Shown in pieces: positions 1 through 8,433 of a stretch of DNA of 64,000 bases (position 1 is its first letter; each line of letters starts with the position of its first letter). This DNA is from Aequorivita sp. CIP111184. Its GTDB lineage: Bacteria; Bacteroidota; Bacteroidia; Flavobacteriales; Flavobacteriaceae. A program made the position numbers and the translations under genes. The notes beneath the pieces are model-generated. The model did not search any database and was not told the origin of the DNA. It saw only the letters and a list, made by a program, of their open reading frames with translations. The stretch lies in NCBI RefSeq assembly GCF_900489465.1, contig NZ_UEFQ01000013.1, forward strand, positions 248,001 to 312,000, written 5' to 3'.

Positions 1-581
1 CCGAACTTTTTAATAAAGCTTTTGGAACACCGACCATTACAAAAGAGTTGACCGCCAAAGCGATTGCGCAATTTGAACGCACCCTTATTTCAGCCAATTC
101 ACCTTTTGATAGGTATTTGTTGGGAGAAAACTCCTTGACACCTCAAGAAATTAACGGTTTTGCCATTTTTATGGATGAAGCTCGCGGGGACTGTTTTCAT
201 TGTCATGGAAATGAATTCAATCCATTGTGGACCGACAATATTTTCCACAACAATGGGCTGGACGCCATAATTACTGATAAAGGATTGGGCAATGTAACCG
301 GAGATCCAAACGATGACGGGAAATTTAAGTCGCCCTCTTTACGGAACCTTGCCTACACTGCACCCTATATGCACGATGGCCGCTTTGCAACTTTAGACAA
401 CGTAATAAATCATTATAGTGAAGGTTTGGTTTATTCTAGAACTATTGACCCCTTAATGAAAGCTGTATCAACAGGAGGCGTGCATTTGACTGAACCAGAC
501 AAAGCAGACTTAAAAGCCTTCCTGCTTTCACTTTCAGATCCTTCTTTTATAAACAACCCCGATTTTCAGAATCCAAATTAA
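1..581 (+). CDS. Di-haem cytochrome c peroxidase, C-terminal part (5' truncated)
   Basis: This is the C-terminal part of a MauG/CcpA-type di-haem peroxidase, a periplasmic enzyme that reduces H2O2 with electrons from cytochrome c. The reading frame is open to the first base of the window (frame beginning at base 3), so the true start lies outside; the TTG at 48 is only an internal codon. About 193 residues are visible. One haem-binding CXXCH motif (CFHCH) is seen, followed by the SPSLRN and PYMHDGR motifs typical of the second domain, where the methionine or nearby residues ligate the haem. The N-terminal haem domain is missing. No partner gene is visible. Family assignment is firm; the substrate is not shown. 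Confidence 0.9.
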   Translation, partial: ELFNKAFGTPTITKELTAKAIAQFERTLISANSPFDRYLLGENSLTPQEINGFAIFMDEARGDCFHCHGNEFNPLWTDNIFHNNGLDAIITDKGLGNVTGDPNDDGKFKSPSLRNLAYTAPYMHDGRFATLDNVINHYSEGLVYSRTIDPLMKAVSTGGVHLTEPDKADLKAFLLSLSDPSFINNPDFQNPN

Positions 582-701
582 TTTGCACCTCTTTTTCAAG
601 CACTTCTACTCGATTTAAAACGTACTGTTAATTATTGTTTAAAACTATTGTATCATAGTTTTAAAATCCAGCTTCTTTATGGTTAAAAGTACTATTTGAT
701 G

Positions 702-709
702 TATATTTG
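702..709 (+). promoter_or_regulatory. Putative -7 box of the suf operon
   Basis: TATATTTG matches the Bacteroidota consensus TAnnTTTG and ends 26 nt before the sufA start codon. No clear TTG -33 element lies at the usual spacing, so this is a moderate call. Confidence 0.45.
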
Positions 710-735
710 CCATCTAATTTAGAATTAATCTATAT

Positions 736-1065
736 ATGATTAAGGTAAGTGAAAATGCAAAAACCAAGATAGCGCAACTGATGGCCGAAGACGGCTTTAA
801 CATTGCCGTGGATTTTGTCCGCGTAGGTGTAAAAAGTGGTGGGTGTTCCGGTTTGAGCTACGAGCTGAAATTTGACCACAGCTTGGGCGAAAATGATAAA
901 CTTTTTGAAGAAGAAAATGTGAAAATTGCCGTGGACAAAAAAAGCTTTTTGTACCTCGTAGGCACAACGCTGGAATACAGTGGCGGACTTAACGGAAAAG
1001 GCTTTGTATTCAACAACCCCAACGCAAACCGTACATGTGGTTGCGGAGAATCTTTTTCACTTTAA
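736..1065 (+). CDS. sufA: Iron-sulfur cluster assembly accessory protein SufA/HesB-IscA family
   Basis: A-type carrier of 109 residues that accepts Fe-S clusters from the SufBCD scaffold and passes them to apoproteins in the cytoplasm. The three conserved cysteines are visible: Cys37 in GGCSGLSY and Cys101 and Cys103 in the C-terminal CGCGESF motif. Length and motif spacing are normal for HesB/IscA proteins. It opens the suf operon, with sufB starting about 10 nt downstream. Naming it SufA rather than IscA or ErpA is inferred from the operon context. Confidence 0.93.
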   Translation: MIKVSENAKTKIAQLMAEDGFNIAVDFVRVGVKSGGCSGLSYELKFDHSLGENDKLFEEENVKIAVDKKSFLYLVGTTLEYSGGLNGKGFVFNNPNANRTCGCGESFSL

Positions 1066-1079
1066 AATATTAAATGAGG

Positions 1080-2528
1080 ATGAGCAAGTATACAGAAGAT
1101 GATTTAAAAAAAGAACTGGAAACCAAGGAATACGAATATGGTTTCTATACAGATATAGAATCTGACACTTTTCCCATTGGATTGAATGAAGAAATTGTGA
1201 AAGCTATTTCCCTAAAAAAAGAAGAACCAGAGTGGATGACCGAATGGCGCTTGGAAGCTTTCAGATATTGGCAGGAAATGGTGGAACCAGATTGGGCAAA
1301 TGTGCATTATGAAAAGCCAAATTTTCAAAATATTTCCTATTATTCAGCTCCCAATAAGAAACCAAAATATGATAGCCTTGATGAAGTTGATCCTGAACTT
1401 TTAGACACTTTCAAAAGGCTGGGAATTTCTCTAGACGAGCAAAAGAAACTCGCCGGAGTTGCTGTGGATATTGTAATGGACTCAGTATCTGTTGCAACCA
1501 CTTTTAAAAAGACTTTGGCGGAAAAAGGAATTATTTTCTGTTCCATTTCTGAAGCTATAAAGGAACATCCGGAATTGGTGAAAAAATATTTGGGAACCGT
1601 AGTGCCGCAGCGCGACAATTTTTATGCAGCTTTAAACAGCGCCGTTTTCAGCGATGGTTCATTTTGCTATATTCCAAAAGGCGTTCGTTGCCCAATGGAG
1701 CTTTCCACCTATTTCAGGATAAACCAAGCAGGAACGGGACAATTTGAAAGAACCCTAGTAATTGCCGATGAAGGAAGTTATGTAAGTTATTTAGAAGGCT
1801 GTACCGCTCCAAGCCGCGATGAAAACCAATTGCACGCAGCAGTGGTTGAACTAATTGCGTTGGACGATGCCGAAATAAAATATTCAACCGTACAAAACTG
1901 GTATCCAGGTAATAAAAACGGAAAAGGTGGGGTTTTTAATTTTGTGACCAAAAGAGGTCTTTGTGAAAAGAGAGCGAAAATTTCTTGGACGCAAGTTGAA
2001 ACGGGAAGCGCTGTAACGTGGAAATACCCAAGTTGTATTTTAAAAGGCGATAATTCAATTGGCGAGTTCTATTCCATTGCCGTTACCAATAATTTTCAGC
2101 AAGCGGATACGGGAACTAAAATGATTCACATTGGCAAAAACACACGAAGCACCATTATTTCTAAAGGTATTTCAGCTGGAAAATCACAGAACAGCTATCG
2201 CGGTTTGGTAAAAATTATGCCAAATGCAGACAACGCCCGGAATTTTTCACAGTGTGATTCTTTGTTGATGGGTAATAGTTGTGGCGCACACACCTTCCCT
2301 TATATTGAGGTAAAAAACAAAACCGCCCAAATTGAGCACGAGGCAACCACCAGCAAAATTGGAGAAGACCAAATCTTCTATTGTAACCAACGCGGTATTG
2401 ACACCGAAAAGGCAATTGCATTGATTGTAAATGGTTTCAGTAAAGAAGTACTAAACAAACTTCCTATGGAGTTTGCCGTGGAAGCGCAAAAATTATTGGA
2501 AATAAGTCTTGAAGGATCTGTTGGATAA
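1080..2528 (+). CDS. sufB: Fe-S cluster assembly protein SufB
   Basis: Core scaffold subunit of the SufBC2D complex, on which nascent Fe-S clusters are built. About 482 residues, normal for SufB, with the conserved C-terminal block ([20 protein letters not shown], then a Y-x-x-QRGID segment). Two in-frame ATG codons lie 6 nt apart, at 1074 and 1080; I chose the second because MSKYTEDDL begins the conserved N-terminus, but the first cannot be excluded. It follows sufA by 8-14 nt and is followed by a lipoprotein gene and then sufC. Confidence 0.95.
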   Translation: MSKYTEDDLKKELETKEYEYGFYTDIESDTFPIGLNEEIVKAISLKKEEPEWMTEWRLEAFRYWQEMVEPDWANVHYEKPNFQNISYYSAPNKKPKYDSLDEVDPELLDTFKRLGISLDEQKKLAGVAVDIVMDSVSVATTFKKTLAEKGIIFCSISEAIKEHPELVKKYLGTVVPQRDNFYAALNSAVFSDGSFCYIPKGVRCPMELSTYFRINQAGTGQFERTLVIADEGSYVSYLEGCTAPSRDENQLHAAVVELIALDDAEIKYSTVQNWYPGNKNGKGGVFNFVTKRGLCEKRAKISWTQVETGSAVTWKYPSCILKGDNSIGEFYSIAVTNNFQQADTGTKMIHIGKNTRSTIISKGISAGKSQNSYRGLVKIMPNADNARNFSQCDSLLMGNSCGAHTFPYIEVKNKTAQIEHEATTSKIGEDQIFYCNQRGIDTEKAIALIVNGFSKEVLNKLPMEFAVEAQKLLEISLEGSVG

Positions 2529-2578
2529 CAATTCCTTTTAAAATCTCAATATTTTTAAAACTAAATCAACTATTAATT

Positions 2579-2986
2579 ATGAAAAAAATCATTTTGTTGT
2601 TAATGCTTTCAGCAGTAGTTTTTTCTTGTAAAAATTCTGAAGAAAAAAATAAGGATAACGAAGAAATCACTACTGAAAATGCAGAAAATTTAAAAGCTTA
2701 TAAAGGAGATTTTATAGATTCAAACGGTGCCTTGGTTTTGATGGGAAGTAATTTTATTTATGGCGTTAAACGTGACGCACTTTCCGAACAGCTTTCAAAA
2801 CAAGTAGCAGCCGTAAAAAAGGAAGATTTTGATATGGTTGGTGTCATCGTTCGCGGTGTGGTTTCCAAAAACACTGATAGTGACAGTGAATGGGAAGAAG
2901 TTATTACAATTAAAGAAATTATGAGGGTTAACAATACGCCTTCAGAAGTAGATATTAAATTAGACGAAACAGCTAAGAAAAAGTAA
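2579..2986 (+). CDS. Small lipoprotein of unknown function inside the suf operon
   Basis: A 135-residue protein with a lipoprotein signal peptide: a charged start, a hydrophobic stretch, and a lipobox ending at Cys17 (VFSC). A low-complexity linker rich in Lys, Glu and Asn follows, then a compact region of about 90 residues with no motif I recognise. It sits 50 nt after sufB, and its stop codon is separated from the sufC ATG by a single base, so it is almost certainly co-transcribed and may be translationally coupled to sufC. An envelope lipoprotein is unexpected within a cytoplasmic Fe-S machine; any link in function is unproven. Confidence 0.8.
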   Translation: MKKIILLLMLSAVVFSCKNSEEKNKDNEEITTENAENLKAYKGDFIDSNGALVLMGSNFIYGVKRDALSEQLSKQVAAVKKEDFDMVGVIVRGVVSKNTDSDSEWEEVITIKEIMRVNNTPSEVDIKLDETAKKK

Positions 2987-2987
2987 A

Positions 2988-3737
2988 ATGTTAAAAATTA
3001 AAGATTTATACGCCGGACTAGAAGGAAAAGATATACTGCAAGGCATCAACCTTGAAGTAAAAGCAGGCGAAGTTCACGCAATAATGGGACCCAACGGTTC
3101 AGGAAAAAGTACGTTGGCATCAGTAGTTGCTGGAAAAGAAGAGTTTGATGTTACTAGAGGTTATATCACCTTTGAAAATGAAGATATATCAGAATTGGAC
3201 CCTGAGGAAAGAGCACATAAAGGCATCTTTCTTTCGTTTCAATATCCCATTGAAATTCCCGGAGTTTCAGTGACAAACTTTATAAAAACGGCCATCAACG
3301 AAACCCGGAAAGCAAAAGGACAAGCAGATATGCCAGCTTCTGAAATGCTGAAAATGATAAAGGAAAAAGCAGATATGCTGGAAATTGACCGAAAATTTCT
3401 TTCACGTTCCCTAAACGAAGGTTTTTCTGGTGGTGAAAAGAAACGAAATGAAATTTTCCAAATGGCGATGTTAGAACCCAAACTAGCCATTCTTGATGAA
3501 ACAGATTCAGGACTGGATATTGATGCTTTAAAAATTGTTGCAAACGGTGTAAACAAATTAAAGAATAAAGATAATGCTGTAGTAGTAATAACACATTATC
3601 AGCGCCTTTTAGACTATATAGTTCCAGATTTTGTTCACGTATTAATGAATGGAAAAATAGTAAAATCCGGCACCAAAGAGCTAGCGTATGAGCTAGAAGA
3701 AAAAGGATACGACTGGATTAAAGAAGAATTGGTTTAA
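2988..3737 (+). CDS. sufC: Fe-S cluster assembly ATPase SufC
   Basis: ABC-type ATPase of the SufBC2D scaffold, 249 residues. Walker A is GPNGSGKST (residues 34-42), the ABC signature lies in EGFSGGEKKR, and Walker B with the catalytic glutamate is LAILDETDSGLD, the SufC form of this motif. No membrane segment is present, as expected for the cytoplasmic Suf ATPase. It begins one base after the preceding lipoprotein gene and is followed by a strong inverted repeat before sufD. Confidence 0.96.
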   Translation: MLKIKDLYAGLEGKDILQGINLEVKAGEVHAIMGPNGSGKSTLASVVAGKEEFDVTRGYITFENEDISELDPEERAHKGIFLSFQYPIEIPGVSVTNFIKTAINETRKAKGQADMPASEMLKMIKEKADMLEIDRKFLSRSLNEGFSGGEKKRNEIFQMAMLEPKLAILDETDSGLDIDALKIVANGVNKLKNKDNAVVVITHYQRLLDYIVPDFVHVLMNGKIVKSGTKELAYELEEKGYDWIKEELV

Positions 3738-3741
3738 AAAA

Positions 3742-3796
3742 TTCAAGGTTAAAATTCAAGGTTATCAACTTTGAACCTTGAATTTTAAACCTTGAA
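3742..3796. repeat. Long intergenic hairpin between sufC and sufD
   Basis: The 22-base arm at 3742-3763 pairs with 3774-3796 with a single bulged base and a 10-nt loop (3764-3773). The inner 15 bp (3749-3763 with 3774-3788) are perfect. The arms are themselves built from tandem TTCAAGGTT-type units. It has no U-tract after it, so it looks more like an intergenic palindromic repeat or an mRNA-processing/stabilising structure than a terminator. Confidence 0.8.
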
Positions 3797-3813
3797 CTTT
3801 GAATAAAAAAGAA

Positions 3814-5127
3814 ATGAGTTTTAAAGACAAATTATTATCATCATACATCGCTCTCGAAGACTATTTGGAGTTCGATTCGCCATTACATGATGTTCGAAAC
3901 AATGCCATTAAAATATTTGAAGAAGAGGGATTTCCAACTAAAAAGGATGAAGCTTGGAAATATACATCGCTAAATTCATTATTGAAACCAAATTATAGCA
4001 TTTATTCAAATAAGGAACGCAATGTTGAATTACAAAATGTACGCAAGTATTTCCTTCATGAAATAGATACTTACAAACTTGTTTTTGTGGACGGGGTTTA
4101 CAACTCTTTCCTTTCGGAAACTACCCACGATACATTGGATGTTTGTTTGATGTCTTCGGCTTTGAACAAAAGTAAATACAAGCCTGTAATTGAAGCCTAT
4201 TTTAATAAAGTTGCCAAAAGCGATAGCTTGACAGCCTTAAATACGGCATTTACAAAAGAAGGCGCATATATTCATATTCCAGCCCACAAAGAAGTTGAAA
4301 AGCCTATTGAAATAATTAATTTTTCAACTGGTAATGAAGCCGCAATGTTCCTGCAACCAAGAAACTTGATTGTGGTTGGAGAAAATGCGCATGTTCAAAT
4401 TATTGAACGTCACCAAAGCCTTTCCAGTAATGAAGTTTTAACTAATTCAGTTACAGAAATTTTTGCTGAAAAACGCGCTTATGTAGATTACTATAAAATC
4501 CAAAACGATGCGGAAACAGCTTCGTTAATTGACAATACATACATATCACAGGAGCGTGATACAGTATGTCGCGTACATACTTTCGCTTTTGGCGGAAAAT
4601 TGGTGAGAAACAATCTCAATTTTTATCAAAAAGGTGAACATTGCGATTCTACCTTGAAGGGAATTACAATTCTTGAAGGCAAACAACATGTAGATCACAA
4701 TACTTTGGTACACCACATTGCACCTAATTGCGAAAGTCACCAAGATTATAAAGGTCTTTTTGCAGAATCTTCCGTAGGTGTTTTTAATGGAAAGATCATT
4801 GTTGAAAAAGATGCCCAAAAAACGGATGCTTTTCAACAGAATAATAATATTTTAATTGACGATAAAGCAACTATTAACGCTAAACCACAGTTGGAGATTT
4901 TCGCAGACGATGTAAAATGTTCACACGGTTGTACTATAGGTCAGTTTGATGAAGATGCGTTGTTTTATTTACGAAGCCGTGGAATTGGATTGAAGGAAGC
5001 ACGCGCTTTACTAATGTACGCTTTTGCAAACACCGTTTTAGAAAGCGTTAAAATTCCCGAATTAAAAGTGCGAATCAACAAGCTTATCGCCAATAAAATT
5101 GGGGTTAGTTTAGGGTTTCAGCTTTAA
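3814..5127 (+). CDS. sufD: Fe-S cluster assembly protein SufD
   Basis: Third subunit of the SufBC2D scaffold, a paralogue of SufB, 437 residues from the chosen start. The C-terminal half carries the SufB/D beta-helix and the hallmark CSHGCTIGQFDEDALFYLRS region with RSRGIGLKEAR. An in-frame TTG lies 15 nt upstream at 3799, but the ATG at 3814 (MSFKDKLL) is the likelier start. It follows the long hairpin and precedes sufS by 94 nt. Function is well supported by family and neighbours. Confidence 0.94.
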   Translation: MSFKDKLLSSYIALEDYLEFDSPLHDVRNNAIKIFEEEGFPTKKDEAWKYTSLNSLLKPNYSIYSNKERNVELQNVRKYFLHEIDTYKLVFVDGVYNSFLSETTHDTLDVCLMSSALNKSKYKPVIEAYFNKVAKSDSLTALNTAFTKEGAYIHIPAHKEVEKPIEIINFSTGNEAAMFLQPRNLIVVGENAHVQIIERHQSLSSNEVLTNSVTEIFAEKRAYVDYYKIQNDAETASLIDNTYISQERDTVCRVHTFAFGGKLVRNNLNFYQKGEHCDSTLKGITILEGKQHVDHNTLVHHIAPNCESHQDYKGLFAESSVGVFNGKIIVEKDAQKTDAFQQNNNILIDDKATINAKPQLEIFADDVKCSHGCTIGQFDEDALFYLRSRGIGLKEARALLMYAFANTVLESVKIPELKVRINKLIANKIGVSLGFQL

Positions 5128-5221
5128 TATATAGGCCGTAAATACATAAATAATATTCTTATAACATTTGTGTATTTACAGTAAGCCACTAGCAGTATTT
5201 GCATATTCATAAAAAATTCAA

Positions 5222-6439
5222 ATGTCTTTCAATATTCAAAAAATACGCAATGATTTCCCAATCCTTTCCCGAAAGGTAAATGGCTATCCGTTGGTGTATT
5301 TGGACAATGCCGCCACTTCTCAAAAACCACAGCAGGTTATTGATTCTATTGTGGATTATTACAGTAACTACAACGCAAATATCCATCGTGGCGTGCACAC
5401 CTTGTCTCAGGAAGCTACGGATGCCTATGAAGCTGCACGAAAAAAAATTCAGACGCATTTTAATGCGAAAGAAACTTATGAAATCATTTTCACCGCAGGT
5501 ACAACCCACGGAATAAATTTGGTGGCAAATGGTTTTTCGGATATTCTAAAAAAAGGAGATGAAATAATCGTTTCGGCAATGGAGCACCACAGTAATATTG
5601 TGCCGTGGCAAATGCTTTGTGAACGCACTGGCGCCATTTTGAAAGTGATTCCGATGAATGAAGAAGGTGTTTTGATTATAGATGAATATGAAAAATTGCT
5701 TTCCGAAAAAACGAAGCTAGTTTTCGTTAACCATATTTCAAACGCATTGGGAACCATAAACCCAATTGAAAAAATTATTCAAAAAGCGCACAAAGTAGGA
5801 GCCGCCGTGCTTATTGACGGTGCGCAATCCTGTTCGCACATAAAACCCGACCTTCAAAAACTAGATGCAGATTTTTATGTGACCTCTGCCCACAAAATGT
5901 GTGGACCAACGGGTGTTGGTATTCTTTATATGAAAGAAAAATGGGGAAACAAACTTCCGCCCTATCAAGGTGGTGGTGAGATGATTGCTGAAGTTACTTT
6001 TGAAAAAACTACCTACGCCGTGCTTCCACATAAATTTGAAGCAGGAACGCCCAATATTTGTGGCGGAATTGCATTCGGAGCTGCGATTGACTATTTAAAT
6101 AAAATCGGTTTCGAAGCTATTGAAAAGCATGAAAACGAACTGTTGAAATATGCCACAGAAAAATTACTGGAAATAGAAAGCTTGAAAATTTACGGCACAG
6201 GCCCAGAAAAAACTTCGGTCGTTTCCTTCAACATTGAAGGAATTCATCCGTATGATATCGGAACAATTGTTGACAAATTGGGCATTGCCGTGCGTACCGG
6301 CCACCATTGTGCCCAACCGATTATGGATTTTTTCAATATTCCCGGAACGATACGCGCATCCTTTGCTTTTTACAATACTTTGGAAGAAGTAGACGCGTTG
6401 GTAAAAGCTGTGAAAAAAGCTAAAATGATGCTAAGTTAA
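5222..6439 (+). CDS. sufS: Cysteine desulfurase SufS
   Basis: PLP-dependent type II (SufS/CsdA) cysteine desulfurase of 405 residues that takes sulfur from L-cysteine as a persulfide for Fe-S assembly. The PLP lysine is Lys225 in TSAHKMCGPTG, and the catalytic cysteine is Cys363 in RTGHHCAQP; both are in the group II arrangement with a short active-site loop. SufE, its sulfur acceptor, is encoded about 590 bp downstream in the same direction. Confidence 0.96.
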   Translation: MSFNIQKIRNDFPILSRKVNGYPLVYLDNAATSQKPQQVIDSIVDYYSNYNANIHRGVHTLSQEATDAYEAARKKIQTHFNAKETYEIIFTAGTTHGINLVANGFSDILKKGDEIIVSAMEHHSNIVPWQMLCERTGAILKVIPMNEEGVLIIDEYEKLLSEKTKLVFVNHISNALGTINPIEKIIQKAHKVGAAVLIDGAQSCSHIKPDLQKLDADFYVTSAHKMCGPTGVGILYMKEKWGNKLPPYQGGGEMIAEVTFEKTTYAVLPHKFEAGTPNICGGIAFGAAIDYLNKIGFEAIEKHENELLKYATEKLLEIESLKIYGTGPEKTSVVSFNIEGIHPYDIGTIVDKLGIAVRTGHHCAQPIMDFFNIPGTIRASFAFYNTLEEVDALVKAVKKAKMMLS

Positions 6440-6453
6440 TATACCAATAAACG

Positions 6454-6487
6454 TTAAAGGTTGAATTTTGATTTATTCAACCTTTAA
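6454..6487 (+). terminator. Hairpin after sufS (possible weak terminator)
   Basis: A perfect 12-bp stem (6454-6465 with 6476-6487) with a 10-nt loop directly follows sufS. No U-run follows, so it may act as an attenuator or mRNA stabiliser rather than a full terminator. Confidence 0.45.
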
Positions 6488-6496
6488 AACAAAATT

Positions 6497-6581
6497 ATGA
6501 AATGCTCAATAAAGATTTTAAAATAATTGAAGGTGCAAATTTGGGCATTCCATCCTTCTAACAATCTAACATATTATACAG
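6497..6581 (+). promoter_or_regulatory. Recurrent leader element, copy 1 (upstream of META lipoprotein)
   Basis: ATGAAATGC (6497-6505) and GGGCATTCCATCC (6543-6555) can pair through AATGCTC with GGGCATT. The GCATT block ends exactly 32 nt before the ATG at 6582. The same layout recurs at 13846 and 51259. It looks like a conserved structured leader; the Flavo-1 RNA motif of flavobacteria is a candidate identity that I could not test. Confidence 0.6.
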
Positions 6582-7022
6582 ATGAAAACACTTACCACAT
6601 TATCTATTCTTATTTTTACACTATTTTTTACAGGCTGCGATGAAACCAAAAAAGTAATTGATGTTGCTGGAAGCGTTCAGTTAACAGGCAGTTATACTGT
6701 TTCTGCTATAAATGGAAAAAAACTTATTAATACTACAAACCCAACTTTTACAATGTCCGCTTTAGATAACTCCTTTCGTGGAACAACGGGTTGCAATTCG
6801 GTTTTTGGTACTTATACCATTGATCTTTACAGCATCAGTTTTGGCGATTTAGCGGTTAGCGAAAAAATGTGTACAGATAAAAATATTATGAAAACAGAAA
6901 GAGACTTTTTGAATGCATTGAATAATACTGGAACTTACGGTTTACAAAATGGAGTACTTACATTTTATTCTAAAACAGACCGAAGTGTTATCCTCACTGC
7001 TGCCAAAGACACAAATAATTAA
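6582..7022 (+). CDS. META domain lipoprotein
   Basis: A 146-residue lipoprotein with lipobox FFTGC (Cys19) and one META/HslJ-like domain: the RGTTGCNSVFGTY segment and the MCTDKNIMKTERDFLNAL segment carry the two conserved cysteines and the typical C-T-x(5)-M-x-x-E-x-x-F pattern. META proteins are envelope proteins linked in other bacteria to heat shock or antibiotic tolerance; the role here is unknown. It lies between sufS and sufE, but a hairpin and its own leader precede it, so it may have its own expression control inside the suf locus. Confidence 0.82.
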   Translation: MKTLTTLSILIFTLFFTGCDETKKVIDVAGSVQLTGSYTVSAINGKKLINTTNPTFTMSALDNSFRGTTGCNSVFGTYTIDLYSISFGDLAVSEKMCTDKNIMKTERDFLNALNNTGTYGLQNGVLTFYSKTDRSVILTAAKDTNN

Positions 7023-7031
7023 AAAATACCT

Positions 7032-7457
7032 ATGACGATTGAAGCAATACAGGAAGAACTGATAGATGAGTTTTCAATGTTTGAAGACTGGATGCAGCGC
7101 TATGAATATATGATAGATCTGGGTAAATCACTTCCACTTATTGACGAAAATTTGAAGACCGATGACAAGCTTATAAAAGGTTGTCAAAGTAAAGTATGGC
7201 TTAATTCTGAAATTCATGATGGAAAAATTACTTTCACTGCAGATAGTGACGCCATAATTACAAAAGGAATTATCGCAATTTTGGTACGGGTTTTTTCAAA
7301 CCAAAAACCACAGGCAATACTCGATGCGAATACTCATTTTATTGATGAAATTGGGCTAAAAGAGCACCTTTCGCCTACACGTGCAAACGGCTTGGTTTCA
7401 ATGATAAAACAAATGAAAATGTATGCATTGGCATATCAAACACAATTAAAAAATTAA
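7032..7457 (+). CDS. sufE: Sulfur acceptor protein SufE
   Basis: SufE accepts persulfide sulfur from SufS and hands it to SufB. The protein has 141 residues, normal for the family, with the acceptor cysteine at Cys51 in IKGCQSKVWL. It starts 9 nt after the META gene stop codon and ends 4 nt before the next gene, so the three are one transcription unit. Assignment is firm from both motif and context. Confidence 0.95.
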   Translation: MTIEAIQEELIDEFSMFEDWMQRYEYMIDLGKSLPLIDENLKTDDKLIKGCQSKVWLNSEIHDGKITFTADSDAIITKGIIAILVRVFSNQKPQAILDANTHFIDEIGLKEHLSPTRANGLVSMIKQMKMYALAYQTQLKN

Positions 7458-7461
7458 TAAG

Positions 7462-7785
7462 ATGGCAGCAGAAATAGATATGGCCGAATTGGGCGAAAAA
7501 ATAGTAACCGTCCTAAAAACCATTTACGACCCCGAAATACCTGTAGATATATATGAACTTGGGCTTATTTATGACGTTTTTATAAACGAGGATCGTGAAG
7601 TAAAAATATTGATGACGCTTACCACACCCAACTGCCCAGTAGCAGAAAGTTTACCAATGGAGGTGGAAGACAAAGTAAAGTCAATGAAAATGATAAAAGA
7701 TGCCGAAGTAGAAATAACCTTCGACCCGCCGTGGACTCAAGAGCTAATGAGCGAAGAAGCTAAGCTGGAATTGGGAATGCTTTAA
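7462..7785 (+). CDS. MIP18/DUF59 family protein, SufT-like Fe-S assembly factor
   Basis: A 107-residue single-domain MIP18 (DUF59) protein. The conserved segments are DPEIPVDIYELGLIY near residue 25 and LTTPNCPVAESLP near residue 53, with the conserved cysteine. Proteins of this family, including SufT, help Fe-S cluster maturation, and family members are commonly encoded in suf operons. Close spacing (4 nt after sufE) supports that role here. I do not assign the symbol because paralogues such as PaaD share the same domain. Confidence 0.88.
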   Translation: MAAEIDMAELGEKIVTVLKTIYDPEIPVDIYELGLIYDVFINEDREVKILMTLTTPNCPVAESLPMEVEDKVKSMKMIKDAEVEITFDPPWTQELMSEEAKLELGML

Positions 7786-7816
7786 TAAGGCTATAGGTGA
7801 AATAACAAATTGAATT

Positions 7817-8323
7817 GTGTCCGGAGAAATAATAAATCGCGTAGCGAATAGCAAGCTTGTAACCTTTGATTTTGAGGAAATTTATCCTAAAGGTGAGCGG
7901 GTTTCTTTTGATATCTCCCAGTGGTTAATGGAAGGTATTGTGCTGCGTGAAAGTGAATTTCGTGAAAAAGCTAAAGAACACGATTGGAGCCAATACCAAG
8001 ATAAATATGTTGCGCTTTTTTGCAGTTCAGATGCAATTATACCTGGTTGGGCATACATACTTTTATCACTTCATTTGGCGCCGTATGCGAAGAAAATTGC
8101 CGTTGGAAGTTTAGAAGAATTAGAAAGCATTCTTTTCGCAGAATTACTTCAGGATTTAGATGTTTCAGAATTTACAGACAAAGCTGTAATTATAAAAGGG
8201 TGCGCCCACAAACCAATTCCACAGAATGCCTATGTGCTTTTGGCCCAAAAACTTCAGCCCATTGCAAAAAGTATTATGTATGGGGAAGCTTGCTCTTCTG
8301 TTCCACTTTTTAAAAGAAAGTAG
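7817..8323 (+). CDS. DUF2480 family protein
   Basis: A 168-residue cytoplasmic protein resembling the DUF2480 family, found mainly in Bacteroidota near suf genes. The start is a GTG, because the frame has a TGA two codons upstream. It contains conserved-looking segments KYVALFCSSDAIIPGWAY and KGCAHKPIPQNAYVLLA, each with a cysteine; metal or cluster binding by them is only a guess. It lies 31 nt after the SufT-like gene and is followed by a 12-bp hairpin. Confidence 0.78.
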   Translation: MSGEIINRVANSKLVTFDFEEIYPKGERVSFDISQWLMEGIVLRESEFREKAKEHDWSQYQDKYVALFCSSDAIIPGWAYILLSLHLAPYAKKIAVGSLEELESILFAELLQDLDVSEFTDKAVIIKGCAHKPIPQNAYVLLAQKLQPIAKSIMYGEACSSVPLFKRK

Positions 8324-8348
8324 AAAAATCAACCTTCTACTGTAAGAA

Positions 8349-8388
8349 TTCACAAAAAAAAGAATGAAATGAATCATTTTTTTGTGAA
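8349..8388 (+). terminator. Hairpin ending the suf transcription unit
   Basis: A perfect 12-bp stem (8349-8360 with 8377-8388), A-rich on the left and T-rich on the right, follows the DUF2480 gene. Its right arm contains the TTG (8382-8384) that serves as the -33 element of the next promoter, so terminator and promoter overlap. Confidence 0.55.
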
Positions 8389-8413
8389 CTATTCAAAAGA
8401 GTCAGTATTTTTG
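8382..8413 (+). promoter_or_regulatory. Promoter of the DUF3078 gene
   Basis: TTG at 8382-8384, a 21-nt spacer, then TATTTTTG at 8406-8413, fitting the Bacteroidota sigma-A consensus (TTG, then TAnnTTTG). The -7 box ends 20 nt before the ATG at 8434. Confidence 0.6.
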
Positions 8414-8433
8414 TCGAATAAAACTTTATTTAG

